From: Nymphalis io
Taxonomy: Eukaryota > Arthropoda > Insecta > Lepidoptera > Nymphalidae
Reading direction: 5' to 3'
Length of the DNA stretch: 64,000 nucleotides
Assembly: GCF_905147045.1 (NCBI RefSeq)
Contig: NC_065916.1
Span: forward strand, 6,364,468 to 6,428,467
Part shown: piece by piece, positions 1 to 13,500 of the stretch
Layout of the letters: each line of letters opens with the position of its first letter
How positions within the stretch are numbered: the stretch's first letter is position 1
Notes under the pieces: generated by a model
What the model saw: the letters and a program-made list of their open reading frames with translations, nothing else
The model's database searches: none
What the model was told of the DNA's origin: nothing
Position numbers and translations under genes: made by a program

Positions 1-1005
1 AGTAGAGAAGGTGCTTGCCCATCAATGTCTGGGATCCTGGTGGGCTGATTACCCAGTTGGGTCAAGTCATGTGTGAGAGCAAAAGCATGAGCAGACCTTC
101 CAGCATGGTCAGTTTTGAGGGACTTCAACTATGATTCATGGTGAGCATTAAAAACCCAAAAACACACCAATTCCGCGTAAGGAAACTGCTCTTGCGCACC
201 ATCAGCCACCCGAATAAGATGGCCAAATAATCGGCTTGTCTCCAAGTCACCACTGTGGGATCTGTAGAGGCACACGTAGACTCGACTCTGACGAACCAGG
301 TCCACACGTACCACCAACACGGAGAATGAGGAGTCAAACAGCGTGGGTATGGTGGGGGTGTGCACCGCTGTACGAGCGTTATTTCTGTTTTGTTGCGCTA
401 CCATTTAAGAAAAAAAATGGAAAGGAGACGTGAACCGAGCGAAGTATTGCCACGATAGGAATAGGCAAAGTATGGAGGCGTGTTTCCCCAAATGGTTGCC
501 AAAAGGGAAAATACACTGATACGCCGGACGTAAGGGCCCCCGAACCCCCCCGGAAGTGGCCGCCGGGATCCCACCTTCCGGTAACCAACCGGCACGACGG
601 TCCACCCCGAGATTATTCGTGGCCTGGTGGCACAGCCTCGCGAGATGGTTAGGCACGCTCGGGCCCCTGTACGGGCGGCCAGCGGAACAGACGTTTCTTC
701 GGATCTCCCTGTCTGGCAGATCAATACAGTTTCCCCCGGCATTGGTTCAACAGCCGTCTCCACTGGACCAACACTCATCGCAGCAATGAACGCTCGGGCA
801 CTGGCTTTACACTGGCCGACCTCGAAACGCGGCTGCAAGTCGCTTCACGAGTTTTTCACCATGCGTACGGTGGTAACAAGCCAGGCGGATGTTTAACATC
901 CTACCACCAGATGAGCAGATGGTCACTCAGATATCCCTTAGTCGCCTCTTACGACACCTATGGGTAAGATAAGGGCAGTGAAGTGTATTCTTTTTCCGTC
1001 ACTGC
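1..1005 (-). mobile_element. Non-LTR retrotransposon (Jockey/CR1-like), 5' part, degenerate
   Basis: 5' UTR and start of the endonuclease ORF on the minus strand, running off the left window edge. It contains the 5' motif GTGTCGTAAGAGGCGACT near 945-962, then LLATIWGNTPPYFAYSYRGN and VVRVDLVRQSRVYVCLYRSH. Compared with the plus-strand copy at 39.4 kb, roughly 80 codons of the endonuclease N-terminus are missing. The same deletion is in the right-hand copy, so it predates the duplication. Confidence 0.85.
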
Positions 1006-4000
1006 ACGGATAAAAATACTCCCATAGTTTTATGCATTATTTTAACAAAGAAAACTTACTGTTTTACAATTGGCTGTTATAATAGAAAATCTATCGTATG
1101 AATTGATTTAAAGAATTTAATTCGTCAATTGCTTTTACGAAAATTCTTATTAGGTATTTCTTAAATATTTATTGTCTCGTGCATATATGTTGCACGTATA
1201 TAATTCTATTTTACTTATGATATTGATGAATTGTTTTATATTACGTCATCTTTGATATATAGTTAGGAGGTGTAATCAGTTCCACTTCTGGATGCCAATT
1301 ATATATTTTTTTGTTAACTATAACTTATAATGAATTTAACAAACAAAACGGTTTCATTTTATATAATCTGTGTAACGTCCGCATTCCACATAAGTTATGT
1401 CGTAGACAGATGCATTTGCGATTTCATGCGTTCAAGCTAGTAAACTTAAATTCGAGATCAGAAAAAAGCACACAATTATTTTAAGAATTATCTTTTAATA
1501 TTTTATCGGACATATTGTAATTATGCTTAGGTTTAATAACTATGTATTTACGGCACAAATAATGATATATGGTTAAACATAGATTTATCTCTTTCTCGCA
1601 TAATTGATTTGACATTCGAAAGAAGAAGACAGCATTGTTTGACTAATCACCCGCTTGTTACATACAGTACCTTAGGGAGGATCACTGACGCAGCAAATAG
1701 CCGCGAAGTCGCCGCCTTGAGTCAGCTCTGCACGTACCACCTAAATTAATCTAATAGATCAGCATTTTCAGCACTATATATTAGGATGGAATAATTATAT
1801 GTATCATTCAATATGTGATGCAGTAACGGTCAGTATTGTTTCTTAGGATTATGTTATATAGACAGAGAAGTTTCCTCTACCTACGATCAAGTTAATCACC
1901 ACAATATTAAATGTTATGAGCAACGCCATCTGTGTTTGTTTTAATGAACTTTTAGATTCAAGAATTTTTTTTAATTAAATATGGCACAAAAACAGATTGA
2001 CACAGTTAACAGGTAAGATATATAATAAATAATATTATACATTAGGTAAAAGCTATGTGACTACCCTGAAGCTGAAATGTACACAAAAAAGGCATAGTGC
2101 AAAAATAGAAGCATAATTTTATAATATTAGCGTCCTCTGACTTATTTTGTGTACACTATTATAGATAAAACTCTCTTTTTGATTATGATTTCCAAAAAGT
2201 ACTCGTTTCTGTATTGATAACACTAAAAGGTGCTAATATTTATGATCATTCGAGTCTTCTTCTCATTTATTGCACACTGAAATGCCCCAGTGGCTCAAAC
2301 GCGTGAATCCAGTAAATTTATGAATTTTAGTGTTTTTAAAAATTAAGATTTATTAAAATACTTCTTTGTTGAATTTTGACTACTAATATCAAATTGAATA
2401 CCACAATATTTAGTTTTATGAACAACGCCATCTGTGTTTATTTTGTATGCACTACTAAAGATAAAAACTATTATTTTGTAAAATTACCCATTCGTGTATA
2501 TAGATGGCGGTAGAAGGCGCTATTTTTTTCAGTCGTTCGAACTTTCCACTATTAATGATTCACTATTTTTTTTATCAAATACCGAAATGCCCCAGTGGTA
2601 GAAACGCATGAATCTTTACCGATGAGTGCTGATTCAAACCCAGGCAAACACAAATCAATGAATTATCATGTGCGTTTTTTTTTTGTTTATAATAATAATA
2701 AATTTCGTGCATCGTCGGATGGAAATGGAATGTGCCAACAAAATCCCTTGAAGCAGCTTGGTGGAAAAAACTCTAAGCCTTCACAAAAGAAGAAGAAGCC
2801 GTAATCTAATTAGGGTCGTAGCTTGTCTTAACCCAATCATTTAGTCTAGTGGGTATCTGACATAGATTCTTACCAGACCAATGAGACAAAAATAAAGATG
2901 TAAGCAAAAAAATAATATGGAGTAAGTTGTAATTATTCTATAAGATCATTCTAATTTTTTTATTTTAAATTCATTTTCTTTCTTAAAAACAAGTAATTAG
3001 TATTTTTAACGAGTCAAATTCCGGCGCCTTAAGCGGCGGCGAGTCACACATAAACCTCCCCCCCAACTCAGATAGGGGAAACGAGTAAATTTTTTCCCGC
3101 GGAAAAATAGGGGAACTGAGGAAAAGCTTATCAATAAATTTCTATACAAGTATTTTTGGCAACTATCCTAGCCGGTGCGTGACCCGGTTTCGGGCACTGG
3201 CATAACACCTGACCTAACGCAACGAAAACGCACCCAGAAACTAGTAAACAAAATAAAACACAGAATAGGTTTAAGAGAATTTTAATAAAGTTTGTCCTTT
3301 TTTAATTCCACTCTCTTGTTTTTTTTTTAATTTCATTATAAAATTGTAAAAAAATAACAATAATAATACGTTTCACATAAAATTAATTTCGTAAATAGAT
3401 CTACCATAAAGATATCGATTTTAAGATAATTGAGTATATCATTATTATACAAATGACTTGTAAATTTCAACTCTATGATCGACCATATAAGACAAAACTC
3501 ACAATCATTTCATATCTGCAAGAAAAATGCCATTGCATTAATTACATTTATTAATTGACTTTATACAATAAAATTAATTTAACAGCCTCGTTTGTATTGG
3601 CACATTTTTTGTACTTCTTTGGTTTAACATTAAAAAAATTAATAATTAACACTACAATTGTTCATAACGAAAAACTTATTGATTTATTAATAAACGCGAA
3701 CTAACATATAACAAAATATACAAATATGTCATTAATGCTATTCCAATTGTATGTATTTATTAATTAAATTTTGTTCAATATTTAAAGTGTGAAAGGTTAC
3801 ATGGAGTGCAAGGGTGCGACATTTGCAACATAACTTTAAAAAAAAATCACTGCCACATTTTGGCATTAATTTTTGTTTTGCAGAATATAAATTGGAATAG
3901 AATAACTTTAGCCAATTGGTTTCTTTTTATCACATTTACTAACAAACAACAATTTCACAAATTTCGATTCATAGGATGTTTCAATTTAATATAAATAAAT

Positions 4001-4849
4001 AAATTAAAAAAATAAAACTAAATGCATATAAATGCCTTACAAGATTAAAATACTTTTTTTAAATAATATAATTTGATTAACGATGTTTTTTAAATTAGTG
4101 TTATTATTCTTATATTACAATTTCTTATTTAAAATAATAAATAGCTATATTGAGTTCTGCAATTTCATTTGCACATACTTGTGAACAGGCTAGTCGGCGG
4201 TGTAGCACGGGCGTAAGAAAACGTTAACTGTTTAATAAAATGTAATATTCATTTTCACGTTTCAGTTTAGTGTTAGTCAATATGAGTACTGTTTTTACAG
4301 AGCCCCACTTTATTTGATTAACCAATTGCAAGAAAAAGGGCGGCAAATTCGGAACGCGCACCGAGCGCTATGACCCATGCTACGCTACTGAGGCTAGTAT
4401 TCTAAATATCGCAGTCACGTACATATATAAAAGCTTGTTTTTATAGTATTATTAACAGACTAATAAAAAAGGTACTCAACCCAATCGTTTTTTTATGCTT
4501 TGGTTTTCCAGAATTACATCATTTATAAAACGATTTAGAATTTTTATCTTTTATTTGAAAGGATACACTTCTATATGAACCCGTTCCAAAATGGTGTCAA
4601 ACATTTTTAGATCAAGAGCATAAGTGAATAAATTAATAATAAATTACTAGCCTCTAAAAATAGGCGTCTGCTTTAAATGAATATAAAAGAAGCTAGTACG
4701 TATTGAAATTACATAGTGATTCATTGCTAACATGGCAAGTTTAAAGTTTTATACAATCGAACATGTTTCAAAATATATAACTTTTATATATTATTATCGC
4801 GATCATGCTCAGGGGGTACCAGGGCCTCACTGAGCAGGGGATGTTACTT
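1006..4849. other. 3' flank of modSP-A, no gene seen
   Basis: AT-rich intergenic DNA. Apart from the SINE heads at 2283-2650 and a GC-richer block at 3000-3240 (CCGGCGCCTTAAGCGGCGGC, GTGACCCGGTTTCGGGCACT) of unknown origin, I see nothing. Short frames here show no domain signal. Repeated at 51008-54849. Confidence 0.6.
2283..2650 (+). repeat. Two SINE heads within a local ~300-base duplication
   Basis: AAATGCCCCAGTGG followed by AAACGCGTGAATC at 2280-2310 and AAACGCATGAATC at 2584-2612. Each is preceded by related sequence including GCCATCTGTGTTT (about 1927 and 2428). This looks like an old tandem duplication of a SINE-containing unit. Repeated in the right copy at 52281-52650. Confidence 0.5.
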
Positions 4850-5150
4850 TGACAAGTATGTGCGCAAACACAAGTGTATGTCTCTATTCCTAATCCTACG
4901 GGACGGCATATCGATCGACCGATTGGAGAGTCACGCAGGACCAACGGACGGGCTTACTGAGGCACGGGGGTGTTAACTGGCGACATATGCAGAGTTGCTT
5001 AGTTAATTCTTTGATCGGGAGACCTATTGACGTTATTTTGGTTTCAAAAATGAACACCTTGTTCAGGTTATGCTTTGTGCGGTCATCAGTAAAGAGGTAT
5101 ACATACACTTCAACCGTTACGTGAAAGGCGGTTTTTTTTTGCAATAGCTC
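4850..5150. repeat. Same unnamed repeat beyond the modSP-A 3' end
   Basis: Contains CCTAATCCTACGGGACGGCA and CTGAGGCACGGGGGTGTTAA, a related copy of the 11870-12125 repeat. Also at 54850-55150 in the right copy. It lies in the 3' flank just past the poly-A signal. Confidence 0.45.
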
Positions 5151-5198
5151 AAGCCTCTCTCTTATTCTTTACCTTATTTGTACGGATTATTTAATTAA

Positions 5199-5204
5199 TT
5201 TATT
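5199..5204 (-). terminator. Polyadenylation signal of modSP-A
   Basis: AATAAA on the minus strand about 48 bases after the TAG stop. The same hexamer sits at 55201-55206 after copy B. Confidence 0.55.
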
Positions 5205-5251
5205 ATAATTAAGTACTAAAATTATCTTATGAGCATTATTTGCACTACGCA

Positions 5252-5460
5252 CTAGGGACGCGGGTCGTTGGCGAGGTGCCGCTGTAGGAAGTGCTCGTTT
5301 TCCTGCACGTGAGTGAAGCTGGCGATCGCGTTGGGGTAGCTGCCGTCGGGGAGCGGCGGAGCCGTGAACAGCACGCCGCGCAGGTAGCAGCGCATCTCAC
5401 CGTGCTCGCGCGCGCAGAACACCAGCCCGCTGCCGCTGTCGCCCTTGCTCAGCGTCGTGC
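5252..5460 (-). CDS. modSP: modSP-A exon 14, catalytic-Ser exon and stop
   Basis: Contains KGDSGSGLVFC; the Ser of GDSGSG is the nucleophile and the GDSGSG form departs from the usual GDSGGP. It ends HLANDPRP followed by TAG. The acceptor lies behind a run of 16 C (minus strand), which is 11 in copy B. Confidence 0.92.
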
Positions 5461-8400
5461 CTGCGGGGGGGGGGGGGGGGTCTTCCGTTACGACGTGTTT
5501 ACTAGGTGGGGAGCCTGTCTGCAGTAGCTATAGTATTCTATCGCCTAGCAGCAATACTTAGTATTGCTTTTAAGGGAAAGTGAACCAGTTTAATTTCAAG
5601 CACAATAACACATATTAGTTGCCAAGGTTGGTGGCGCATTGGCGGTGTATAAGTGACCAACCCTATTATATTTTCTAAAATCTATTGACGGTGGTAACCA
5701 CTTACCAGGTCGGCCATTATCCGATTTAATTTCAATAAAAAGGAGGTCGGAGGCCGAAGTGACTGGTACTCATAACGAAACGCATTCGACTTACCGTTGC
5801 CGAAGCTGGCGCAGATCTTGTCAACTTCGATTAACTCGATGTTCAATTGCGGGATGCGTTTTTTGCATTCCTGCCACTCCACGTACTTCATCTCCACAAC
5901 CTTCAGCTTCGTGGACTCGGTCCCACGTCGGCTCTGAGTGAGTCCCCAACCCGCAGCCTACGGTAAATTTTTTTACTAAAGGCGGATCCAAAGGTCCAAT
6001 TATATTATAAAATTTGGTCGTATCGCTGATTACTATTGTATTTGTATGTCTGAGCCTTATCATTAATTAGGAATATTTTTTTACAGTTATGGTTTTTATC
6101 AATCATTAGGATATAACATAAGATTATGCAGAGAAAGTGAATTTTAGTATTTGTTTATTTCGCCGAGTGTATTAATGTTATTTAAAGCAATATTTGTCAT
6201 TTCACTTACTCTGCCCATACTTCCTTTTTTCAACTGGAATTCATCGAATTCTGACGAGAAATCGAGACAAACTGGACGAATGTAGATACTGAATACGAAT
6301 CTGTCTTTCACTTTGACCACAGCCAGATCATACTGGTAATCCAGATTATCTCCGCCGTATCGTTCAGGTACATGAATCGCTGAAACCTGAAAAAAAAAAC
6401 CAATTAGACACTTCACTTTTCTCACTTCAATGAGCCGAGAGATGACTCAAGGTTTAACGCGTGAATATCAATCGACCCAAATCCCGTAATTTCAAAGACA
6501 GGCAAGCAGTTTTCATGTGGTTAATTCGTCTCGTGCTCGGTGGTCACGGAAACCAGTTTGTTTCGAGACTGTTATTAGCAATAATAGCATTTTTATTTGT
6601 TTCCCTGATAAAGCTTTTTTATAAAACATTCTGCCCGCAGTTTCTCCCCCGTATGCAGGGTCAGAGGGGCAGGGGCTAAATAAAAATTGACTCCTCAACG
6701 AGGGTTAGGCTTGCTGCGTACAAAGTTTCATCAAAACTGGTTCAGTTGTTTAGCCGTGAAAGCGTAACACATAGAATTACATTAGTAGTATTTTTTATAA
6801 GATAGGTAGCCGGACGAGCATATGGGCCACCCGATGGTAAGTGGTCACCAACACCCAAAGACATTGGCATGGCAAGAAATGTTAACCATCGCTTACATCG
6901 CCAATGCGCCACCAACCTTAGGAACTAAGATGTTATGTCCCTCGTGCCTGTAGTTACACTAGCTAACTCACCCTGCAAACCGGAACACAACAATATCAAG
7001 TACAGCTGTTTTGTGGTAGAATATCATCTGATGAGTTGGTGGTACCTATTCAGATAAGCTCCAAACCTTCTCCTCAAAAGGGAGAGGAGGCCTTAGCCCA
7101 GCAGTGAGACATTCACAGGGTGTTACTGTGAACTGGCACAAAGCCACCACCACCATTGATGATCATTTACCATTGTTGATCATTTTTTTTAAATTAATTA
7201 TTAATAATGTTCTGCATCAAAGTATATAAAAATACTTACTTGGGATGTCTGCTGGTAAAGTTTGTCCCGTGTGTCGTTCAGCTCCCTGTACAGCTTGCCC
7301 GTAGCCACCATGAAATGCTTGACCGGCATGACTCTACGGTCATCGTTCGACCCAACGCAGTGCGCAGCTGTGCGGGGACAGGTATTATTTTATACACTGT
7401 GCAGTAGTGCGGGTGCAATTGTTCAAATTCTACAATCAATATTAAATAACAGGGAGGAAGCGGGTTTTTATACGCGTCGGTGGTCAGAGCGTGTAAAGCG
7501 AAACGGACTTGCAATATAATAATATAGTATAGTAACAGCCTATGAATGTCCCACACATATGTGGCAGAATTTCAATGAAATAAGACACATGCAGGTTTCC
7601 TCACGGTGTTTTCCTTCACCGTTAAAGCACGAGATGAATTATAAACACAAATTAAGCACATGAAAATTCAGTGGTGCTTGCCCGGGTTTGAACCCACGAT
7701 CATCGGTTAAGATTCACGCGTTCTTACCACTAGGCCATCTCGGCTTTTTTTTTTTTTTTATAATAAAACTAAACTATCATAACTACCAAAGAGTAGTAAT
7801 GTCGGTTAATTTTTTTACATGGCAACACTAAGTCAATTTCGGAATAAGCGGCTAGCGGATCGTTCTGGCACTGACCGGTGACGGCGGTCCACTCGTTGAC
7901 GAGCGAGCCGCCGCAGATCTGCTCGTAGTCGTCGCCGGTGCCGTCGGCGCGGCGGTACACGACGACGTGCCACGGGAAGTCCCCGCGCGGCGTGGGCGTG
8001 CCGCACTCTGCAACGAGCACACATACAAGGCATGCCTTTTAAGTTCTGTCGTTTCCATATTTCCCGGCAATTTTGAATTTGGAACTGTTCTATATTCGAA
8101 TGTGTTTAAATTTTGAATCTCAAAACATTCGAAATCAGTATTAGGATTAATGATATTGTTTAGTCACAGCGTCGATTGGAATCTGTCAGGTTACGTACGA
8201 AAATGAATCTTTCTAAGGAAAATGTTAGTGCAATAATTTTCTACAACTTTAGAAGAGGCCTGACACGGCTTCAGTGTTTTGAAGAGTTAACATTTGTGTT
8301 CAGTGATGAAGCCCCATGTCTGCAGACTGTCGAACGCTGGTATTTAGAATTCCAACGTGGAAATACTAGTGTTAGTGACAAATCTCGCGAAGGACGGATA

Positions 8401-10521
8401 CAAATCCGCAATAACTGAAGATAACATCATTGCTGTGAGACAACTAATTCTCGAAGATCGTCATGTGTCGTATCGAGAAATAGAGGCTCTATTAGGCATC
8501 TCAGGGACAACCATTCAGAAGATCTTGCATGAAGCGCTTGGTGTGAGAAAGCTAGTTTGCCGTTGGATACCGCATCTGCTTTCCAACGATCACAAGGCGG
8601 CCCGCGTCAGATAGTGTAAGAAAACTCTGCAAAGGTTCAACCGAGGAGAGTCAAATCACGTCACGCCATCACCAGTGGTGGCGAATCTTGGATCTAGGCC
8701 TACGATCCTGATTCCAAAAGTTTTTTTCTTCAAACGACAAAACTCAAAAGGCATGCCTCGTACACATACATATACGTATATAATGACGCGCCGGTTGGCT
8801 TGGTTGGTAGATACATGCCTTTCACGCCGAAGGTTGTGGGTTCGATTCCCACCCAGGACAGACATTTGTGTGCATGAGCATGTCTGTTTGTTCTGATTCT
8901 GGGTGTAATTATCTATATAAGTCTGAATTTTAGAAAAGAAAAGTAGTATAATATATCAGTTGTCTGGTTACCATAGTATAAGCTCTGCTTATTTTGGGAT
9001 CAGAAGGCCATGTGTAAATGATGTCCCAGGATATATATGCCCTATTCCGATCGGAGTACGAGTGAAGGTAAACGAACCATAGATTTAGAATTCAAATTGC
9101 ACGCGGTTTTCTAAATGTTCAGCTGTACTAGGCACTATAAACAGTTCTCGATTAATTTACCTTTACTTATAATACGACACTATTCCACTTAACAAGTCTT
9201 AACCGCATTAATTTAACTTTCGAAGTTCCGATTACAACTTCGCCGACATTGAAAACGCCAATTTTTAGCGAGTCCATGGGAAATATTATAGATTATTCAA
9301 TATCTCGACCAATGACATCGGTGCCAAAGTTCTTCATTTGGGTTCACTCCTGTTGTGGCTGGAATACGTTAACACGCCTATTACTTATCGAAACTGTTAT
9401 ATTATTTTTAAATATTTGTCTTTGTTGCATCTTCGTATTGATTACTTTGTTTGGTTTTCAAAAAAAAAAATTAAAGTCCAGAATGTCCTTGGTAGTCGCC
9501 ATTTAGTGATAATGCTAACGTAACTATGTCTGCCTATCTGTTACGCTATCGAGGTCAAACATTAAATCGATTTTGATAAAATTTGTTAAGAAGCGAGCCT
9601 GAATCCCCATAATATATATACTTCTTCACCCTTCAAGAAGTAAAGTTCATTAATTCAACATAAATGATCATCAAAATAAATGATTGTATACAAGTTCTGA
9701 CAGGAATTTTTTTTTATATATATGCACCGGGATGGCAAATGACTCTACTCCACCTGATGGTAAGTGGTAGTAGAGTCGAAACGCGACGACGGCCAGAACA
9801 GTCGGGTACAATGTTCTGTAGTAGCCGTCCCCGCCTTGCCGGCCCGCAAGATGCCTCTTCACGCTTCGTTTGAAGGAAAAAAATCGTGACAAAAGCTTAA
9901 CTCAACGCGGGCGAAGTCGAGGTTTCCGTTAGTTATGTATTAATACAGAGGCGACTCTTTCTTTAACTTAATTATTCGCACTTACTGGCCATCCTTAACA
10001 CAGGCTATTATTATAATCCAGCTAGGATAGCCAGAACTACGAACTTTCGAACTTAAGATCTACAGCCGCACGAGCTAGCCTCTGCACCGAGGCAACAGAC
10101 TTACTGGCTAGACAGGTGGGCTTGTAGCTCCAGCCCGCGTCGGTACAGTACATCTGTGGCAGCGGTTTGGGACTGTAGTAGTTGGGGCGGCGACACTCGG
10201 GCATCACAACGGTCCCGAGCACCTCCAACTCTTCGCATTCACGCGTGCCGTTCGTACCCTTGTCGAGCAGCACGCATCGGTACTCCAAGCTATCCGACGG
10301 CTTCAATGAACAGGCACCTGCGAACACAAATAAATCTTAATTTTTCGTTGTCGAGACATGTTACTAAAATGTATACAAATTTAATTAAATTTGAAGTTTT
10401 TTTATTAAGGTTACATTATAACTGTATTGTTAATTGAATTACAATTGTGTTCATGTCATGTCATTTATTTTAACAATCGAAGAACAAGTAGATATTAAAA
10501 ACCTTAGATTTACATATATAT

Positions 10522-10557
<36 letters not shown>

Positions 10558-13500
10558 ATACCTAATACCTAGGCGGACTGGCAAGTGGACCACCTGATGA
10601 TAAGGGGTCACCACCCATTGAAATTGTGCCGTCAACCTTGTAAACTAAGATTTTACGTTAGTGGCTTACAACCAAACTAACATTAATTACTGGCAGAAGA
10701 GTACAAACCCTACCATCAAGTAAACTAAACAAATAAATATATATGTTAGCTGGGAGGTGGTTACTTACGGACACAGGATGGTAATTTCGTTGGTATCCAC
10801 CGTCCTAAGTTACAGATGACCACTGACTCTCCGACGACCTTGTATCCGGGTAAGCAGGTGGTATTGAAATAGGCGGAGATAGCGACGTCACCAGCTCTGT
10901 ATTCAGCGGTGTCACCATTCATCAGGAACAGGCCGTTCTCCGGGTGCGGTGGTAACACGCACATGTTTGGAACGCTGGAATATTAAAAGAAATACATCAT
11001 CTAATGATTTTGAATACAATCAGTTATGTAAAAGTAAGAAGGAATTGACTGAAATGCTACGAACCTCTCTCCATTTCAGAAGGCAGTAAGGAGCTAATAC
11101 AATCACGATGCTTGCTAGCATAAGCATCAGCAGAGAATGCACAGTAGAATTCAGTGCTTGTCTGGGTTTGAACCAACAATCTTTGGTTAAGAATCAGGTG
11201 TTCTAACTACTGAGCCATCTCAACTCGCCACACCAGACACCAGTAATGTGCAAAACATTTTAAAAAATAATTATGCGCGAAATTCCTTTATATATACATA
11301 GTTTGTGAGGAATATAATACAAAATTTTCTAGTATAGATATATTTACGGAATCAATCGTAAGCTTTAGGAAGTTTGTACTAGAGCTTGTAATCTTTAATT
11401 TTTGGATACTGGGGGGGGGGGGGGCGGGGGGTCTGTCTACTCTCAAGACTTTTTATTTTTATTAAGTTGTTTTTCTGCTCTTATTATGTTTAAAAATTTT
11501 AGTATTATAGTTTTAGGAATAACTGTACTGTTTGTTTCCCAAATAAAAGTAAAATCCAGCTCAAATTTTATTTAAAGTTATTGAAAAAAAACCACGAGGC
11601 AACCGTTGCTGAATTTCCATGTACTTTAACTATTATATTATATACAACTTAGATAGTCTTACCCCACTGTTGTCGTACTCGGCGCGGTCGTTGTGGTGGT
11701 CGTTGTGGTGGTCGTTGTGGTGGCTCTCCGTGGTACTGTCCTGTTGCATAGTTTATCCGACTCGTCAGATCCATCAGCGCATTCGTCTATCTGAAAATTT
11801 AAAATTCGTTTTTAATGATAGCTTTCAAACGGAGGAGATATGGTCATTGAATTGTTTTAACTGTAATGGGGAATTCTCATGTAATGGGGGAAAGCAGCCC
11901 GGAGTCTGAAAGTTGGAAGTGTACATTCCTGCACCTCGGAAAGCACGTTAAGTCGTTGGTGCTGCGCCTGAACTCTTTCCGGACGTGTCGGATTGCCGTC
12001 CCATCGGATTATGAGAGAGAGTGCCCCAGTGTTCGCGCACACACTCGTGCACTATAATATCTCCTGCGCAGTTGGCTAATCTCTCTTGAGATTGGCCGCC
12101 GTGGCCGAAATCGACCGGGAGGACTAGGGTAAGGTGTTACGAGGTCGAGACGGGCAGCTAGTGGTAATGTATAACTCACGTCATTACAGGCGGCGCCCTC
12201 GTCGACGCAGGCCCCATAAGCGCACTGGAACCCATTGGAGGCGCAGACGTTACCGGCGCACGCCACCAACGTCTCGTCGGAGCCGTCGCTGCAGTCGCGG
12301 ATGCCGTCACACCGCCGGTCGCTCTCGATGAGACTGCTGTCATTGCACTTAAACTGTCCCCTACAACAATTATACTACAACACTATTGATTAAACTACTG
12401 TAACATTGTGTTTATTAATCTTTGTATATGCAATTATACACCTATGTACTACTAACGTATCAATTGTCACCGAGTTAACTGACATAGTCCTTGCTCACAC
12501 GTAGCCTTGAATTGAACTGTCGATTTTGTCAAAGTTATTACGATGAGATCATAGACAATTTTTACTACTTTTTACAGTTTTGACACATTCCTAAGAACAA
12601 CAAACTTTAATTTTCCAAAGTTACGATAGCAACTCCGCCGATATTTATACCACAGATTATTTAGAACTCGACCAATGACGTCATCGACTCAAGCTCGGAG
12701 CTGTTTATACATATAAACTCCAGCCAGTACCGATCTATTCGTGTGTAAACATGAAAAACAAGAACAACTCACCCTATTTCAAAGGTATAATTGTTGCATT
12801 TCGGTTGCAACTCGTCGGAATTGTCGGCGCAGTCTGTGACACCATTACACGGCGCCGAACCGCCGACGCATGCGCCGTATGTACAGCGAAATAGGTGGTC
12901 GGGGCACCTGAAATATAAACGTAAATATATAAACACGTGTGACATACACAAAATACAAAATGGGAACAACGGGACCGATAATGCTTAATTACCTAACGAG
13001 GAGTACACTACTACGACCATCTCATCGGAATTAACACGATATATACTGTAATTACTGTGTTCAATTTCTCTTTTATATAAAATGTAATAAACTTAGATCA
13101 GTGACGTGCCACCATAGAGCAAGGACCAAAATAAGCGAAGAATAAACTATTTAAAAAAACGTAGTCGACCAATTATCTATGAAATTAGTCTCAGCTCTTC
13201 ACCGAATGTATCAATTCCTTGTGGTGTAATTAATATCTATATTTTTAAAAAACGCGCTCGATCGCGCGTCACAGACGACGAATCTTACATTTTTGGCGGG
13301 AAGTTCGAGTGCTTCGGAGATACAGTTACCGCGTTTTAAGCGATTGTTAGTTTCAGTTTGTTTCCGTTATCAGTAATTATTATTCATATGAAGTAATTAA
13401 TGTTATTGTTGATTGTTATTCGTGTATTATTATTAAAAAAAATAATTTTCACTTCCTGTGACCTGTAATATTAAAAATGAAATGACATCTGTCAAAACTA

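Noticed and set aside
3806..3994. Open frame of 62 codons repeated at 53807-53995
   Set aside because: Conserved only because the whole region is duplicated; composition is AT-driven and no domain or splice context is seen.
7833..8070. Overlapping minus-strand frames rich in Arg, Thr and Ser
   Set aside because: Alternative frames of the GC-rich protease-start exon.
8783..8860. tRNA gene with A and B boxes
   Set aside because: The boxes are present but the arms do not fold into a tRNA, and the sequence continues into a SINE tail; other family members show the same.
12134..12331. Arg-rich frame on the plus strand
   Set aside because: Antisense shadow of the GC-rich LDLa exon on the minus strand.
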